DNA of 64,000 bases from CAVPNY01 sp963706905. Its GTDB lineage: Bacteria; Chloroflexota; Anaerolineae; Anaerolineales; UBA4823. Of the stretch, positions 18,112 to 26,769 are shown piece after piece. The stretch's first letter is position 1, and each line of letters begins with the position of its first letter. Position numbers and translations under genes: made by a program. The DNA lies in contig CAVPNY010000012.1 of NCBI GenBank assembly GCA_963706905.1, positions 124,001 through 188,000 of the forward strand. Direction: 5' to 3'. The notes beneath the pieces were generated by a model that saw nothing but the letters and a program-made list of their open reading frames with translations, was not told where the DNA came from and searched no databases.

Positions 18112-19041
18112 ATGCCAAAGCGAAAACTCCCCGACGAACTGAATTTCATTGAAAACAGGCACGCAATCCAGAAAACCACTACTGCTTCTATTGCAGGGAA
18201 AGTCTGCGTGGTTTCAGGGTCGACATCAGGAGTGGGGTTAGAAGCTGTAAGACGTCTTGCCCGAGGGGGTGCGCATATCGTCATGATCTGCCGAAACCCT
18301 GGCAAAGCTGAAGCCATCCGCACAGAGATTATGTCACAATACAATGTCGGGGTGGATATTATCCCATCCGATTTCAGCGACCTCGACGATGTTCGCAAAG
18401 CGGTAGATATCCTGATAAAAGATTATCCCCAGATCGATGTGCTGATCAACTCAGTCGGGCTGTATTCAACCACCCGTTCGACCACCCAAGATGGATTTGA
18501 AACCGTTTTCTGTGTTAATCATCTCGCTCCGTTTCTGCTGACGTATTTGCTGATAGACAGGCTGAAACAAAGCACCCCAGCCCGGATTATCCAGGTCAAT
18601 TCGGAAGGCCACCGGTTCGGGGGCCTGGACCTGAATGATCTGAACTGGGAACGCCGACCTTACATGGGGCTGCGCGGGTATGGCGCTTCCAAGGTGGCGC
18701 AGCTACTGACCACCTGGGAATTTGCTGACCGCCTGAAGGGGTCTGGCGTCACCATCAACGCCATGCACCCGGGAGACGTGAAAACGAATATCGGCAATAA
18801 CAATGGGCCTTTGTACAGGTGGTACCTTCACCATATCATCTGGCGTACGCTAAAGGACCCGGTCATCTCCGGGGAAGCGCTGTACTACCTGGCTGCCGCC
18901 CCTGAATTAGCGGAAGTGAGTGGCCGCTTTTTTCACCTGACCATCGATGAGAAACCAGCCGCGCATGCGCTGGACCGCGAGAAAGGTCGCAAAGTCTGGG
19001 AGTTGAGCATGCAATTGACTGGACTTACGCCAGATCTTTGA
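18112..19041 (+). CDS. Short-chain dehydrogenase/reductase, retinol-dehydrogenase-like
   Basis: ATG 18112 chosen, 11 bp after the previous stop; a longer frame overlaps that gene. The Rossmann motif is SGSTSGVGLEAVRRLARGG (T-G-x-x-x-G-x-G type). It is followed by PSDFSDLDDVRKAV, INSVGLY in place of NNAG, catalytic Ser in VNSEGHRFGG and the YGASK active site (Y-x-x-x-K). NAD(P) preference is unclear. About 310 residues. The last 17 bp overlap tail-to-tail with the FAD oxidoreductase on the other strand. Confidence 0.88.
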   Translation: MPKRKLPDELNFIENRHAIQKTTTASIAGKVCVVSGSTSGVGLEAVRRLARGGAHIVMICRNPGKAEAIRTEIMSQYNVGVDIIPSDFSDLDDVRKAVDILIKDYPQIDVLINSVGLYSTTRSTTQDGFETVFCVNHLAPFLLTYLLIDRLKQSTPARIIQVNSEGHRFGGLDLNDLNWERRPYMGLRGYGASKVAQLLTTWEFADRLKGSGVTINAMHPGDVKTNIGNNNGPLYRWYLHHIIWRTLKDPVISGEALYYLAAAPELAEVSGRFFHLTIDEKPAAHALDREKGRKVWELSMQLTGLTPDL

Positions 19042-20641
19042 GCACCCGATCCGCGGCTAACTTGCCAGTCATCACGGATATCGGCAGCCCGGAAGGGCTG
19101 TAGGTCCACTGCCCGGCCTGGTACGTGTCTGGAATTGGCGTCAGGACCGAGCTTGCCACCTTGATAAGCTGATTCACTGCCGGGATGAAATCATTGGTGA
19201 ATGCCCACCCTGTGATGGCGCCGTCTGAGTTACCCGTGATCCGCTCAATGGTAAGCGGTGTTGAAGTAAAACTGTCGATGACGGCTGCCTTAAGTCCCGG
19301 ATAAATACTGGCATCCAGCACGTCGATCATCCCCATCGTCATCAATTCCCTGAATTCGTCATACCATCCCATTGCCTGGATATGCTTGGCCAGCGAATAG
19401 TCGAATAACATACTGACGATGAGCCCCGTTTTTCCAACCGGGGCAAGCTGGTCATCTCTGAGAACGGGGCAAGAGATCTCAAAGGTGTTAAGCTCCAGGA
19501 AGCGCTTCAGCCAGGCGGTAATCTGCTGCTTATCACGAATAAATCTCCGCTTGCCATTCTGGTCCGGATCGAGCAGCTCATTGTTATTACAGTTAGACAA
19601 GCCGGACGTGGAGGGCGTATAAAAAAAGTGTGGGTTGGATATATTTGCGAAGTACGCCTTGTCCAGGTTCGTGGTTAGATAAAGCGTAAAAACAGAATCG
19701 TTGCCAGATTTTGTTGAAATTGCTGCATTTCTGGCCTGGATTTTGCTGACGGCCTCGGTGTCCGTCAGGGCTGCCAGATCGGTGGTCCGGTAAAGGGTCT
19801 TTAAATCCGCCGCCCAGATAAGTTTCCGATATCCATAACGATTGCCTTTGGAATCAATCAGCATTTTCCTTGCGGGGTCAACACTGGTAATCTCCGTTTC
19901 TGTTCGTATTTCTCCATGATGCTCAAGGATGAACTGCTCCAAAGCTTTGGGTAGGCTGCCGGTGCCACCCCTGGGGTACTGGTAATCCAGGTAAAGGCTG
20001 AAATAGCTCAAGGCGAAGTATGCCGGTGTCTTTTGAAAAAAATGCTGTTCAATGATATCCAATAAGGCCTGGTTGTTGGAAAAACCGGCCAGGTATTCAT
20101 CCACAGGCTGGTACAGTTTCTTTAACTTGGGAAGGGTCAACATGTATTTCATGGCCCAAGGAAGAATAGTCCTGGTTACATATCTCAGGTCTGTCAAATC
20201 CATAAACAGCGGATTATCGATGCCATACAGGATATCCATGTAATCCATAACTTTGCGGATTTCCTGGACAATGGCAGCGATATCCGGCTTGTTTTCAGGG
20301 AAGTATTTTCCTAACAGCTCCTGGTAGGCTTGCAAGCAGTCTTTTGAATCGACCCCAATTACATCTATTCCAACACCGATGGATACGTTGTTCGGGAGGA
20401 ATTCAATTTCCACCCCTAGCTGTTTGAGCATGGGAAAGATAATTCCTGAATTCTCAATCCCCCGGATGCCTCCGTCGAAAACAAAACCCTTATAATCAAA
20501 CGAATTGACCAGCCCACCGGTTTTCTTTTCCTTTTCACACAGCAGAACCTTCAAACCCGCCTTGGAAAGATAAGAGGCAGCCGTGAGACCGGCCATTCCG
20601 CCTCCAACAATGATGGCATCATGCATAAGAGAAGAATCCAT
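19025..20641 (-). CDS. FAD-dependent oxidoreductase, phytoene-desaturase/CrtISO-like
   Basis: The protein has 538 residues. The N-terminus DAIIVGGGMAGLTAASYLSKAG is the FAD dinucleotide-binding motif, followed by LLCEKEKKTGGLVNSF and DGGIRGI, as in the carotenoid desaturase/isomerase family. The C-terminus has PSGLPISVMTGKLAADRVLK, the usual second FAD contact. The middle has YPRGGTGSLPKALEQF, typical of CrtISO-like members. The substrate is unknown; no other carotenoid gene is near. GGAAAAC precedes the ATG. The IS element starts about 80 bp upstream of this gene, so its promoter region may have been changed. Confidence 0.85.
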   Translation of the reverse strand: MDSSLMHDAIIVGGGMAGLTAASYLSKAGLKVLLCEKEKKTGGLVNSFDYKGFVFDGGIRGIENSGIIFPMLKQLGVEIEFLPNNVSIGVGIDVIGVDSKDCLQAYQELLGKYFPENKPDIAAIVQEIRKVMDYMDILYGIDNPLFMDLTDLRYVTRTILPWAMKYMLTLPKLKKLYQPVDEYLAGFSNNQALLDIIEQHFFQKTPAYFALSYFSLYLDYQYPRGGTGSLPKALEQFILEHHGEIRTETEITSVDPARKMLIDSKGNRYGYRKLIWAADLKTLYRTTDLAALTDTEAVSKIQARNAAISTKSGNDSVFTLYLTTNLDKAYFANISNPHFFYTPSTSGLSNCNNNELLDPDQNGKRRFIRDKQQITAWLKRFLELNTFEISCPVLRDDQLAPVGKTGLIVSMLFDYSLAKHIQAMGWYDEFRELMTMGMIDVLDASIYPGLKAAVIDSFTSTPLTIERITGNSDGAITGWAFTNDFIPAVNQLIKVASSVLTPIPDTYQAGQWTYSPSGLPISVMTGKLAADRVLKDLA

Positions 20642-20721
20642 ATTCTTGTTTTCCGTTTATAAAGTATTTCAGAGGGTAAATTATTATATCAAGATTCTGC
20701 TATCTGTTTTTCCCTACGAGT

Positions 20722-20777
20722 TGCCTCAATAAAAAAGTAACTTTGAGAAATAACGTTGCCTCAGAAAAAGTGTTACC
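20722..20777 (+). repeat. Left terminal inverted repeat, itself a double unit
   Basis: It contains TGCCTCA followed by an A-run and GTAAC, twice: at 20722 onward and again at about 20757-20777, ending GTTACC. The right end shows the same two-unit structure in reverse. Such nested sites are usually transposase binding sites. Confidence 0.8.
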
Positions 20778-20812
20778 CTACCGCGGAACCATGTGTCTGC
20801 GAGAGGGAGCCT

Positions 20813-21955
20813 ATGATGAGCCAACGAAGCAAACGAGAATTACAGGAAGCCATTCGGCCTCGCTACTTGAAGGCCAATAAAAGCGGGAAAGTACGGATCT
20901 TGGACGAATTTGTGGCAGCAACCGGTTATCACCGCAAATACGCCATCCGCGTACTCAAGCACGGACGGAAGGTGACTGGGCTGCGCAAGAAAGGCCGCCG
21001 CAAGGAATACCAAGGCGAAGTCGTGGCTGTCTTGACCCACATTTGGGAGATCTGTGGCCGCATCTGCTCGAAACGGCTCAAACCCTTTCTGCCCGAGATG
21101 GTGGGTGTATTGGAACGCCACCAGGAGTTGTCGCTCTCGGCGGAAGTCAAATCCCAGCTGCTGCGTATGAGCCGCTCCACGATCGACCGCTGCTTGCAGC
21201 CGGCCCGGTTTGAAGAAAAACGGCATGGCCTGTCCACGACCAAACCGGGCACGTTGCTCAAGCAAGCCATTCCGATCCGCACTTTCGCCGAATGGGATGA
21301 TGCTCGCCCGGGGTTTGTGGAAGTCGACCTGGTAGCGCATTGTGGCGACAGCGTCGAAGGACAGTATCTCAATACGCTCACCACCACCGATGTCTCCACC
21401 GGCTGGACGGAATGTGTGGCCGTCCTGCATCGCTCACAGCATCTCGCGTTTGCCGCCATCCAGACCATGCGCCAGCGCTTGCCTTTTCCCTTGCTGGGGT
21501 TGGATTCGGACAATGGCGGCGAATTCATCAACGACATCCTGTACCGCTACTGTCAGGATGAACGGGTGACCTTCACCCGCTCCCGGCCTTACAAGAAAAA
21601 CGATCAAGCCCATGTGGAGCAGAAGAACTGGTCGGTGGTGCGGCATTTGATCGGCTATGACCGCTTCGAAACCCAAGAAGAACTGCAGCTCTTGAACAGC
21701 ATCTACGACGATTTACGTCTGTACGTCAACTTCTTCCAGCCAGTCTTGAAGCTCATGGGTAAAGAGCAGGTTGGCAAAAAGACGCTCAAACGGTATGATG
21801 AAGCCGCCACGCCCTATCAGCGAGTGTTGCGCTCGGATCAGGTAGACCTGGCCGTGAAGGCTCGTTTGTGCCACCAGTATTTGCAGCATAATCCTGTAAA
21901 ACTGCGAACCAGCATTGACGAAAAAGTGGCAACACTGTGGAAAATCATTCGGTAA
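20813..21955 (+). CDS. DDE transposase with integrase core
   Basis: Start at ATG 20813, preceded by GAGAGGGAG, giving 380 residues. The N-terminus is a helical DNA-binding region (LDEFVAATGYHRKYAIRVLK). The catalytic core has VEVDLVAHCGD (first Asp), GLDSDNGGEFIND (second Asp) and KKNDQAHVEQKN (Glu), the retroviral-integrase-type triad. All three acidic residues are present and the frame is intact, so the element may be active. The stop TAA lies inside the right inverted repeat. Sequence blocks recall ISNCY/IS481-like transposases; the family name is tentative. Confidence 0.9.
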   Translation: MMSQRSKRELQEAIRPRYLKANKSGKVRILDEFVAATGYHRKYAIRVLKHGRKVTGLRKKGRRKEYQGEVVAVLTHIWEICGRICSKRLKPFLPEMVGVLERHQELSLSAEVKSQLLRMSRSTIDRCLQPARFEEKRHGLSTTKPGTLLKQAIPIRTFAEWDDARPGFVEVDLVAHCGDSVEGQYLNTLTTTDVSTGWTECVAVLHRSQHLAFAAIQTMRQRLPFPLLGLDSDNGGEFINDILYRYCQDERVTFTRSRPYKKNDQAHVEQKNWSVVRHLIGYDRFETQEELQLLNSIYDDLRLYVNFFQPVLKLMGKEQVGKKTLKRYDEAATPYQRVLRSDQVDLAVKARLCHQYLQHNPVKLRTSIDEKVATLWKIIR

Positions 21956-22007
21956 CCTTTTTATTTGAGGCAGCGTTACTCCGAAAGTAACCTTTTATTA
22001 TGAGGCA
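21951..22007 (-). repeat. Right terminal inverted repeat
   Basis: It starts GGTAACC, holds a second GTAACC inside and ends TGAGGCA, the reverse of the left end with a few mismatches. It overlaps the last codon and stop of the transposase. Confidence 0.8.
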
Positions 22008-22024
22008 CTACGCCTAACGCATCC

Positions 22025-23023
22025 TCAGGCTTTGTGATTTTGCGCCACGGTGATGACTACATGCCCATTTTTTTGTCCCGATTCGACATACCGGTGAGCC
22101 TCAGCGATTTGCTCCAACGGAAAGCGTCTATCGATGACCGCTTTGATCTCTCCCGCTTCAATCAGCTCTTTAAGGAATATTAAATCTTCAGTCGTATGGC
22201 TGGCTGTCCCGGAGATTACCTTCTTGCTGCTGGTCATGGAAACCCATGCCCCGCCCAGCCTTTGTGACAGCCCTGGATTGGCTAACAGATAGCGTCCATT
22301 ATGCTTTAGCGCTCTGAGACTGCCTGAAAACGAGCTCTTGCCTGCCACGTCAAAAATAACATCATAGGTCTGGCCGCTTTTGGTGAAATCTTCTCGTGTG
22401 TAATCGATGACCCGGTCGGCACCGATCGATCGCAGCATATCCAATTTCATTGTGCTGTCCACGCCGGTCACTTCAGCCCCATAATACCTGGCAAGCTGGA
22501 CTGCATAAGTACCGATGCTTCCGCCGGATCCAACAATCAAGACCTTTTGTCCGCGGTGGATATTTGCTTGTCGAAGAAAATGCAATGCTTCTAGACCGCC
22601 CAATGGAACTGTGACGGCTTCAGCGTAGGTCATATTCGCCGGTTTGGTGAGCAGCACCCCTGCTTCAGGTTCTTCAGACAGACATTTATACTCGGCATAA
22701 GCGCCAAAGTGTAGACCAGCAGAGCCAAAAACCTGGTCGCCGGCTTTAAATCGCTTTACATCTTTGCCGATGGCTTCAATTTCGCCAGCCAGCTCTGTCC
22801 CAGGTATTGTATTTTCTTTTGGTTTTCTGAAACCTAAATATATGCGCATGGGAAGCCTAAAATAGATCGGCAGCTTGAGTCTGCGCAGCTCGCAATCCCC
22901 GGCGGTTACGGTTGTCGCAACGATTCTAACCAGCACTTCATTGTCCTTGGGGACAGGTTTTTCTACCTCGCCAAGCTGAAGGACATCCGGCGGCCCGTAT
23001 TTTGTCCAGATAATGGCCTTCAT
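22025..23023 (-). CDS. MDR-family quinone oxidoreductase-like protein (copy 1)
   Basis: The protein has 332 residues. The GroES-like N-terminal domain opens KAIIWTKYGPPDVLQL and carries ELAGEIEAIGKDV. The Rossmann domain has IVGSGGSIGTYAVQLARYYGA (G-x-G-x-x-G type), followed by the tail IDRRFPLEQIAEAHRYVESG. No structural zinc cysteines are seen, as in quinone-oxidoreductase-type MDRs, so NAD(P)H reduction of a C=C or quinone is likely. GGGAG precedes ATG 23023, two bases after the stop of the next gene. It is the last of three tandem relatives, ending just before the IS. Confidence 0.88.
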   Translation of the reverse strand: MKAIIWTKYGPPDVLQLGEVEKPVPKDNEVLVRIVATTVTAGDCELRRLKLPIYFRLPMRIYLGFRKPKENTIPGTELAGEIEAIGKDVKRFKAGDQVFGSAGLHFGAYAEYKCLSEEPEAGVLLTKPANMTYAEAVTVPLGGLEALHFLRQANIHRGQKVLIVGSGGSIGTYAVQLARYYGAEVTGVDSTMKLDMLRSIGADRVIDYTREDFTKSGQTYDVIFDVAGKSSFSGSLRALKHNGRYLLANPGLSQRLGGAWVSMTSSKKVISGTASHTTEDLIFLKELIEAGEIKAVIDRRFPLEQIAEAHRYVESGQKNGHVVITVAQNHKA

Positions 23024-23025
23024 GA

Positions 23026-24030
23026 TTAGTCGCTCCCATGCATGGTGATGACAACATTGCCCAGTTTGAGATCAGATTCGACATAGCGGTGAGCCGCAGC
23101 GGCCTCGTCGAGCGGGAAGCTTCGATCGATAATCGATTTGTACTGCCCCGCCTCAATCAGCTCTTTGACGAAAACCAGATCTTCGGACTTTTCGCTGGAA
23201 ATGGCACAGATCACCTTCCGCCCGCCCACCATTCCAGTCCACAGCATTTGAAGGAGGGGTTTCATCTTAAAACTGGCTAACTGATAAACACCATCCGGCT
23301 TGAGCGAGGGCTTACAGCGTGAAAATGAGCTCCTGCCCAATACGTCAAAAATGAGATCATAAGTCTCGCCGTTTTGGGTAAAGTCCGAACTGATGTAATC
23401 AATGACTCGATCAGCTCCCAGGGATTTCACATATTCCAATCTTGGCGTACCGCACACCCCGGTGACTTGTGCGCCATAGTACCTGGCAAGCTGGAGGGCG
23501 GCTGAACCGATGCCTCCGGAAGCGCCGTTGATCAGGACCTGGTCTCCTGGCTGGATGTGAGCGTGGCGGAGCAGGCTGGTGGCTGTGATGGCCCCATAAG
23601 GAACGGCGGCGGCTTCGGCGTAACTCAGATTGGCCGGTTTGAGGGCCAGCAATCCATCTTCTGGCATACACAGGTACTCGGCGTATGCCCCCATGCGCTG
23701 GCCAAGATAGCCCATCACCTGGTCGCCGACTTTGAAGCGGGTGACCTGCTGGCCGATTGATTCGATCACCCCGGCAAACTCGCTCCCCAGGATATTGATC
23801 TTAGGCTTGCTGACACCAAAGTACATGCGCGAGGCGAGCAGGAGTGGCAGCGGCATATTGAACTGGCGCGCAGTGATATTCTTGAAATTGCGGGCAATTA
23901 AATCCCCGTAGTTTACCGAGGCGGCATGCACCCTGATCAAAACTTCAGTATCCCTGGGGGCCGGTTTTTCTACTTCTTTGAGCTGAAGAACCTCCGGCGG
24001 TCCGAATTGTGTGTAAACAACTGCTTTCAT
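23026..24030 (-). CDS. MDR-family quinone oxidoreductase-like protein (copy 2)
   Basis: Start at ATG 24030, where the family N-terminus KAVVYTQFGPPEVLQLKEVE begins; a frame 15 codons longer overlaps the untranslated leader. About 334 residues. The nucleotide-binding loop is LINGASGGIGSAALQLARYYGA, and SEFAGVIESIGQQVTRF marks the catalytic domain. The C-terminus IDRSFPLDEAAAAHRYVES ends in KLGNVVITM. It is close to copy 1 (2-bp gap) and copy 3, so the three arose by tandem duplication and then diverged. Confidence 0.88.
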   Translation of the reverse strand: MKAVVYTQFGPPEVLQLKEVEKPAPRDTEVLIRVHAASVNYGDLIARNFKNITARQFNMPLPLLLASRMYFGVSKPKINILGSEFAGVIESIGQQVTRFKVGDQVMGYLGQRMGAYAEYLCMPEDGLLALKPANLSYAEAAAVPYGAITATSLLRHAHIQPGDQVLINGASGGIGSAALQLARYYGAQVTGVCGTPRLEYVKSLGADRVIDYISSDFTQNGETYDLIFDVLGRSSFSRCKPSLKPDGVYQLASFKMKPLLQMLWTGMVGGRKVICAISSEKSEDLVFVKELIEAGQYKSIIDRSFPLDEAAAAHRYVESDLKLGNVVITMHGSD

Positions 24031-24071
24031 GATTTGTCCTCTATAGAAAAATTGTGGGTTGGAATTACTGT

Positions 24072-24989
24072 TCATAGCGTGATGACTACATTTCCTTTTT
24101 TGTGACCCTGTTCAACGTAGCGGTGGGCCTCAACAATTTGCTCCATTGGATAAAATCGGTCTATCATCGGTTTTATCTTTCCCGCCTCAGCCAGATCTTT
24201 GAGGAAGATCAGATCTTCAGTCTTCAGGTCACCCCCGGATCCAGAATCCCTTCCGACGCTAAGGTAGATACCTGTTTTTGTTAGTGATTTTTTACTATGC
24301 GAAAATGAGACCTTGTCTACAGCATCAAAGATAACATCATAAGACTCACCGCTTTGGGTAAAATCCGTTTGAGTGTAATCAATGACCTTATCTGCTCCAA
24401 GGGACCTCACCATTTCTATATTCGTCGTACTGCAAACCGCGGTAACTTCCCCTCCATAATACCTGGCAAGTTGTACCGCATAGGTACCCACACTGCCAGA
24501 AGCGCCGTAAATCAGAATTTTTTGTCCGCTCTGAATATTCGCCTTTCTCAAAACAGAGAATGCAGTAAGCCCACCGCCAGGAAGCGCGGCAGCTTCCTCA
24601 AAGGTCAGATTAGCCGGTTTAATGGCCACCAACCCTTGTTTAGGCTGCCCGTCTTCAGGCATACATTTGTACTCGGCATAGGCGCCAAAACCAAAACCGG
24701 TCAATGCAAAAACCTGGTCGCCTGGCTTAAATCGTTTTACTTCTTTGCCTGCGGCTTCCACTTCCCCGGCCAGCTCCATCCCAAGTATCCTTATTCTTTT
24801 TGGTCTGATGAGACCATTGAACAATCTGGCGAGAAATGGATCAGGCTTTCGCATTCTTACGTCGCCGATGTGAACCGTTGTCGCACATACTTTTATAAGG
24901 ATCTCATCTTCCTTAAAAGCAGGTTTTTGGACATCTTTGAGCTGAAGGACCTCCGGTGGCCCGTATCTTTCGTAAACAATCGCTTTCAC
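24072..24989 (-). CDS. MDR-family quinone oxidoreductase-like protein (copy 3)
   Basis: It starts with GTG at 24989 and has 305 residues, shorter than its neighbours because the segment before the C-terminal helix is reduced. Motifs are KAIVYERYGPPEVLQLKDVQ, GMELAGEVEAAGKEVKRF, LIYGASGSVGTYAVQLARYYGG and the C-terminal MEQIVEAHRYVEQGHKKGNVVITL. No zinc ligands. It follows the methyltransferase gene by 38 bp and precedes copy 2 by 41 bp, so all four are likely one transcript. Confidence 0.87.
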   Translation of the reverse strand: MKAIVYERYGPPEVLQLKDVQKPAFKEDEILIKVCATTVHIGDVRMRKPDPFLARLFNGLIRPKRIRILGMELAGEVEAAGKEVKRFKPGDQVFALTGFGFGAYAEYKCMPEDGQPKQGLVAIKPANLTFEEAAALPGGGLTAFSVLRKANIQSGQKILIYGASGSVGTYAVQLARYYGGEVTAVCSTTNIEMVRSLGADKVIDYTQTDFTQSGESYDVIFDAVDKVSFSHSKKSLTKTGIYLSVGRDSGSGGDLKTEDLIFLKDLAEAGKIKPMIDRFYPMEQIVEAHRYVEQGHKKGNVVITL

Positions 24990-25027
24990 AAGAATTTCTC
25001 CTCAATCTCTTAAATCTGGGGTTGCTA

Positions 25028-25663
25028 TTATCGGTTAATCTTCCTGGCGACAACAAAATAATCCGTTATTCCATCAGCGAATTTCTTCGTCTCAACCATT
25101 TGAAAATTTCCATGGGCGAATAAATCTTCTAATTCTGAGATCTTAAATAAGCGAACATACGGAATGATCCCCAATTTGCTGGGCACTATGAAGAGGGGAG
25201 ATAGGAGGTGGTTTACAAAGGTCTTTTTCTCTAACAGGCTTGGCGTTGATGAAATAAAATATCCTCCCGGCTTCAATATTTCGTTTATTCTGTGCACTGC
25301 CTGTTGGGCATCTTCAAGTAAATGCAGGATATTGAACGCCATCACCGCATCAAAGGATTCCTTGGCATATCTCTCGTCAAAAATGATGGTGTGGTCGAAG
25401 CGGATATTCTCAATTCTTCGCTCAGTCGCTTTTCTTTCTGCAGCCGCCAGCATTTTAGACGATATGTCAACCGCGTAGATCTCTTTTACCTGGTCGGCAA
25501 TTTCAATCGATAGGGTTCCTGTTCCACAGGCGTAATCCAGAACAACATCGCCCGGTTGCAGATATTTTTTGGTGATTTTAATATCCTCGCGCTCAGCAGG
25601 AAACCCCTCACCCTGATCAAAATTCTTTGCTAGAAAGTCCCAAAACTTTTCCGGATTAGCCAT
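25028..25663 (-). CDS. Class I SAM-dependent methyltransferase
   Basis: The protein has 211 residues. The SAM-binding motif I is VVLDYACGTGTLSIEIAD (D-x-x-C-G-T-G), followed by EIYAVDISSKML (acidic ribose-binding Asp), then FDAVMAFNILHLLEDAQQAVHRINEILKPGGYFISSTP, the usual motif II/III pattern of UbiE-like small-molecule methyltransferases. The substrate is unknown. It heads the leftward run of three MDR genes, which suggests modification of a small redox metabolite. Start at ATG 25663. Confidence 0.87.
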   Translation of the reverse strand: MANPEKFWDFLAKNFDQGEGFPAEREDIKITKKYLQPGDVVLDYACGTGTLSIEIADQVKEIYAVDISSKMLAAAERKATERRIENIRFDHTIIFDERYAKESFDAVMAFNILHLLEDAQQAVHRINEILKPGGYFISSTPSLLEKKTFVNHLLSPLFIVPSKLGIIPYVRLFKISELEDLFAHGNFQMVETKKFADGITDYFVVARKINR

Positions 25664-25808
25664 TTTTCTCGCTTATTGCCCTTCACGATCTGACAGTGTT
25701 TTGATTTTTTAGTAACTTTCGGCATAACCTCAAAAACCACATAAAACAAGCGCCTTCTATTTTCTCCCGCGTGGAATTTTGAGTAAGTCCGGTATAACCA
25801 ATCTTATT

Positions 25809-26036
25809 TCAGGCAGGTTCTTCATCTGCAGTGTATGAGAATACATCCTGCAGGGGTACGTCGAAGGCCAGGGCAATGCGAAAAGCCAGCTCCAGGGAAG
25901 GGGCGTATTTTGCGGCTTCGATGGCGATAATGGTTTGGCGTGTCACGCCCACCATTTCGGCCAATTGTTCCTGGGTCATCTCGTCGTGGTAAAAACGTAA
26001 TTTCCGAATGTTGTTTCGAACCCGGCGTTTATCCAT
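25809..26036 (-). CDS. Small XRE-family HTH regulator
   Basis: The protein has 75 residues: RRVRNNIRKLRFYHDEMTQEQLAEMVGVTRQTIIAIEAAKYAPSLELAFRIALAF, split here as helix, HTH (residues about 20-45) and dimer tail. It is the YozG/Cro-like type (TRQTI.AIE..KY.PSL) that usually pairs with a small membrane protein. Its start codon overlaps the end of the upstream membrane-protein gene (shared 8 bp, ATGGATAA), so the two are translationally coupled. Confidence 0.92.
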   Translation of the reverse strand: MDKRRVRNNIRKLRFYHDEMTQEQLAEMVGVTRQTIIAIEAAKYAPSLELAFRIALAFDVPLQDVFSYTADEEPA

Positions 26037-26490
26037 ATCGGACCCCGCTTCGATATAAATAGAGCTGCGCTATATCCCCAATAATTTCTGCGGTCAAGGA
26101 AAAGAAAATAATCAGGCTGAACATCACCAGGGGCGGCTGGTCAAAAGCAAAGCTGAGCATGGCAAGAAAAACGCCGATGGCAAACACAATGTAAGAAACC
26201 TTCACCCCTTTCAAGTCAATCAGCTTGTCGCGCTCATCCTCGACAAAGCGCACCTCTTTATCCGAATTGGTTTTGATGGCGTGGACAATGCTGAGCACAA
26301 TACTGGTGAGAATATTGCCGACAATATTCAGCACGATGCCAGCCACGATAACGATGGCCCACAGTTTAAATCTGACTGCCGAATTTAAGCCCTCTGCCTG
26401 GTACATGCTCAACCAATTCACCAGATAGTAGCCCAAAATTAGCAAGTAGCTTACTAAAGATACGGTGACGCTGTTTTCACGGTATGTCAT
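26029..26490 (-). CDS. Small membrane protein paired with XRE regulator (DUF2178-like)
   Basis: The protein has 153 residues and about four membrane segments: SLVSYLLILGYYLVNWL; LWAIVIVAGIVLNIVGNIL; VSYIVFAIGVFLAMLSFAF; VMFSLIIFFSLTAEIIGDIAQLYLYR. A cytoplasmic loop VRFVEDERDKLIDLKGVK lies between segments 2 and 3, as in DUF2178-type proteins. The family function is unknown. A good promoter with an operator-like palindrome lies about 55 bp upstream. Confidence 0.75.
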   Translation of the reverse strand: MTYRENSVTVSLVSYLLILGYYLVNWLSMYQAEGLNSAVRFKLWAIVIVAGIVLNIVGNILTSIVLSIVHAIKTNSDKEVRFVEDERDKLIDLKGVKVSYIVFAIGVFLAMLSFAFDQPPLVMFSLIIFFSLTAEIIGDIAQLYLYRSGVRYG

Positions 26491-26543
26491 GGTTTCCTCT
26501 TCTTGTCTGCTTGAAGTTACTTTTTGTAATCTTTGTTAGACAT

Positions 26544-26574
26544 ATAGTATCATATACTTTACATCATGTCAAGT
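26544..26574 (-). promoter_or_regulatory. Promoter of the membrane protein/XRE pair with overlapping palindrome
   Basis: On the minus strand TTGACA (26572-26567), 17 bases, then TACTAT (26549-26544). A 19-bp imperfect palindrome ACTTTACATCATGTCAAGT (26556-26574) covers the -35 element. Repression by the XRE protein encoded downstream is a reasonable inference. Confidence 0.65.
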
Positions 26575-26640
26575 ATAACATACATAGCAGATCAGGAAAT
26601 TCATCAAATCGTTCCGTTCATCGATGCTATTTCGGAATAA

Positions 26641-26672
26641 AAAGAACGGTCGCCCAAGCACGACCGTTCTTT
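26641..26672 (-). terminator. Intrinsic terminator
   Basis: AAAGAACGGTCG (26641-26652) pairs perfectly with CGACCGTTCTTT (26661-26672) over an 8-base loop. On the minus strand the stem is followed by TTTTTATT, so it ends the leftward efflux operon. On the plus strand a shorter T-run makes it partly two-way. Confidence 0.85.
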
Positions 26673-26769
26673 TGGATGGATGTCAACGCTCTCCTTGTCA
26701 GAGCGAAACTGCCTGTCTAGACCCAATTCCAGGTGTACCAGACCGTCAGCACATTTCTTCGACCATATT

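Larger units (their letters stand above)
20719..22007 (+). mobile_element. Complete insertion sequence of about 1.29 kb
   Basis: Left and right ends are imperfect inverted copies of about 56 bp (20722-20777 and 21951-22007) around one DDE transposase gene. The 5-bp sequence CTACG occurs at 20714-20718 and 22008-22012 and may be the target duplication, which would put the left edge at 20719. Family assignment (IS481/ISNCY-like with an rve integrase core) is from the protein only. Confidence 0.8.
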
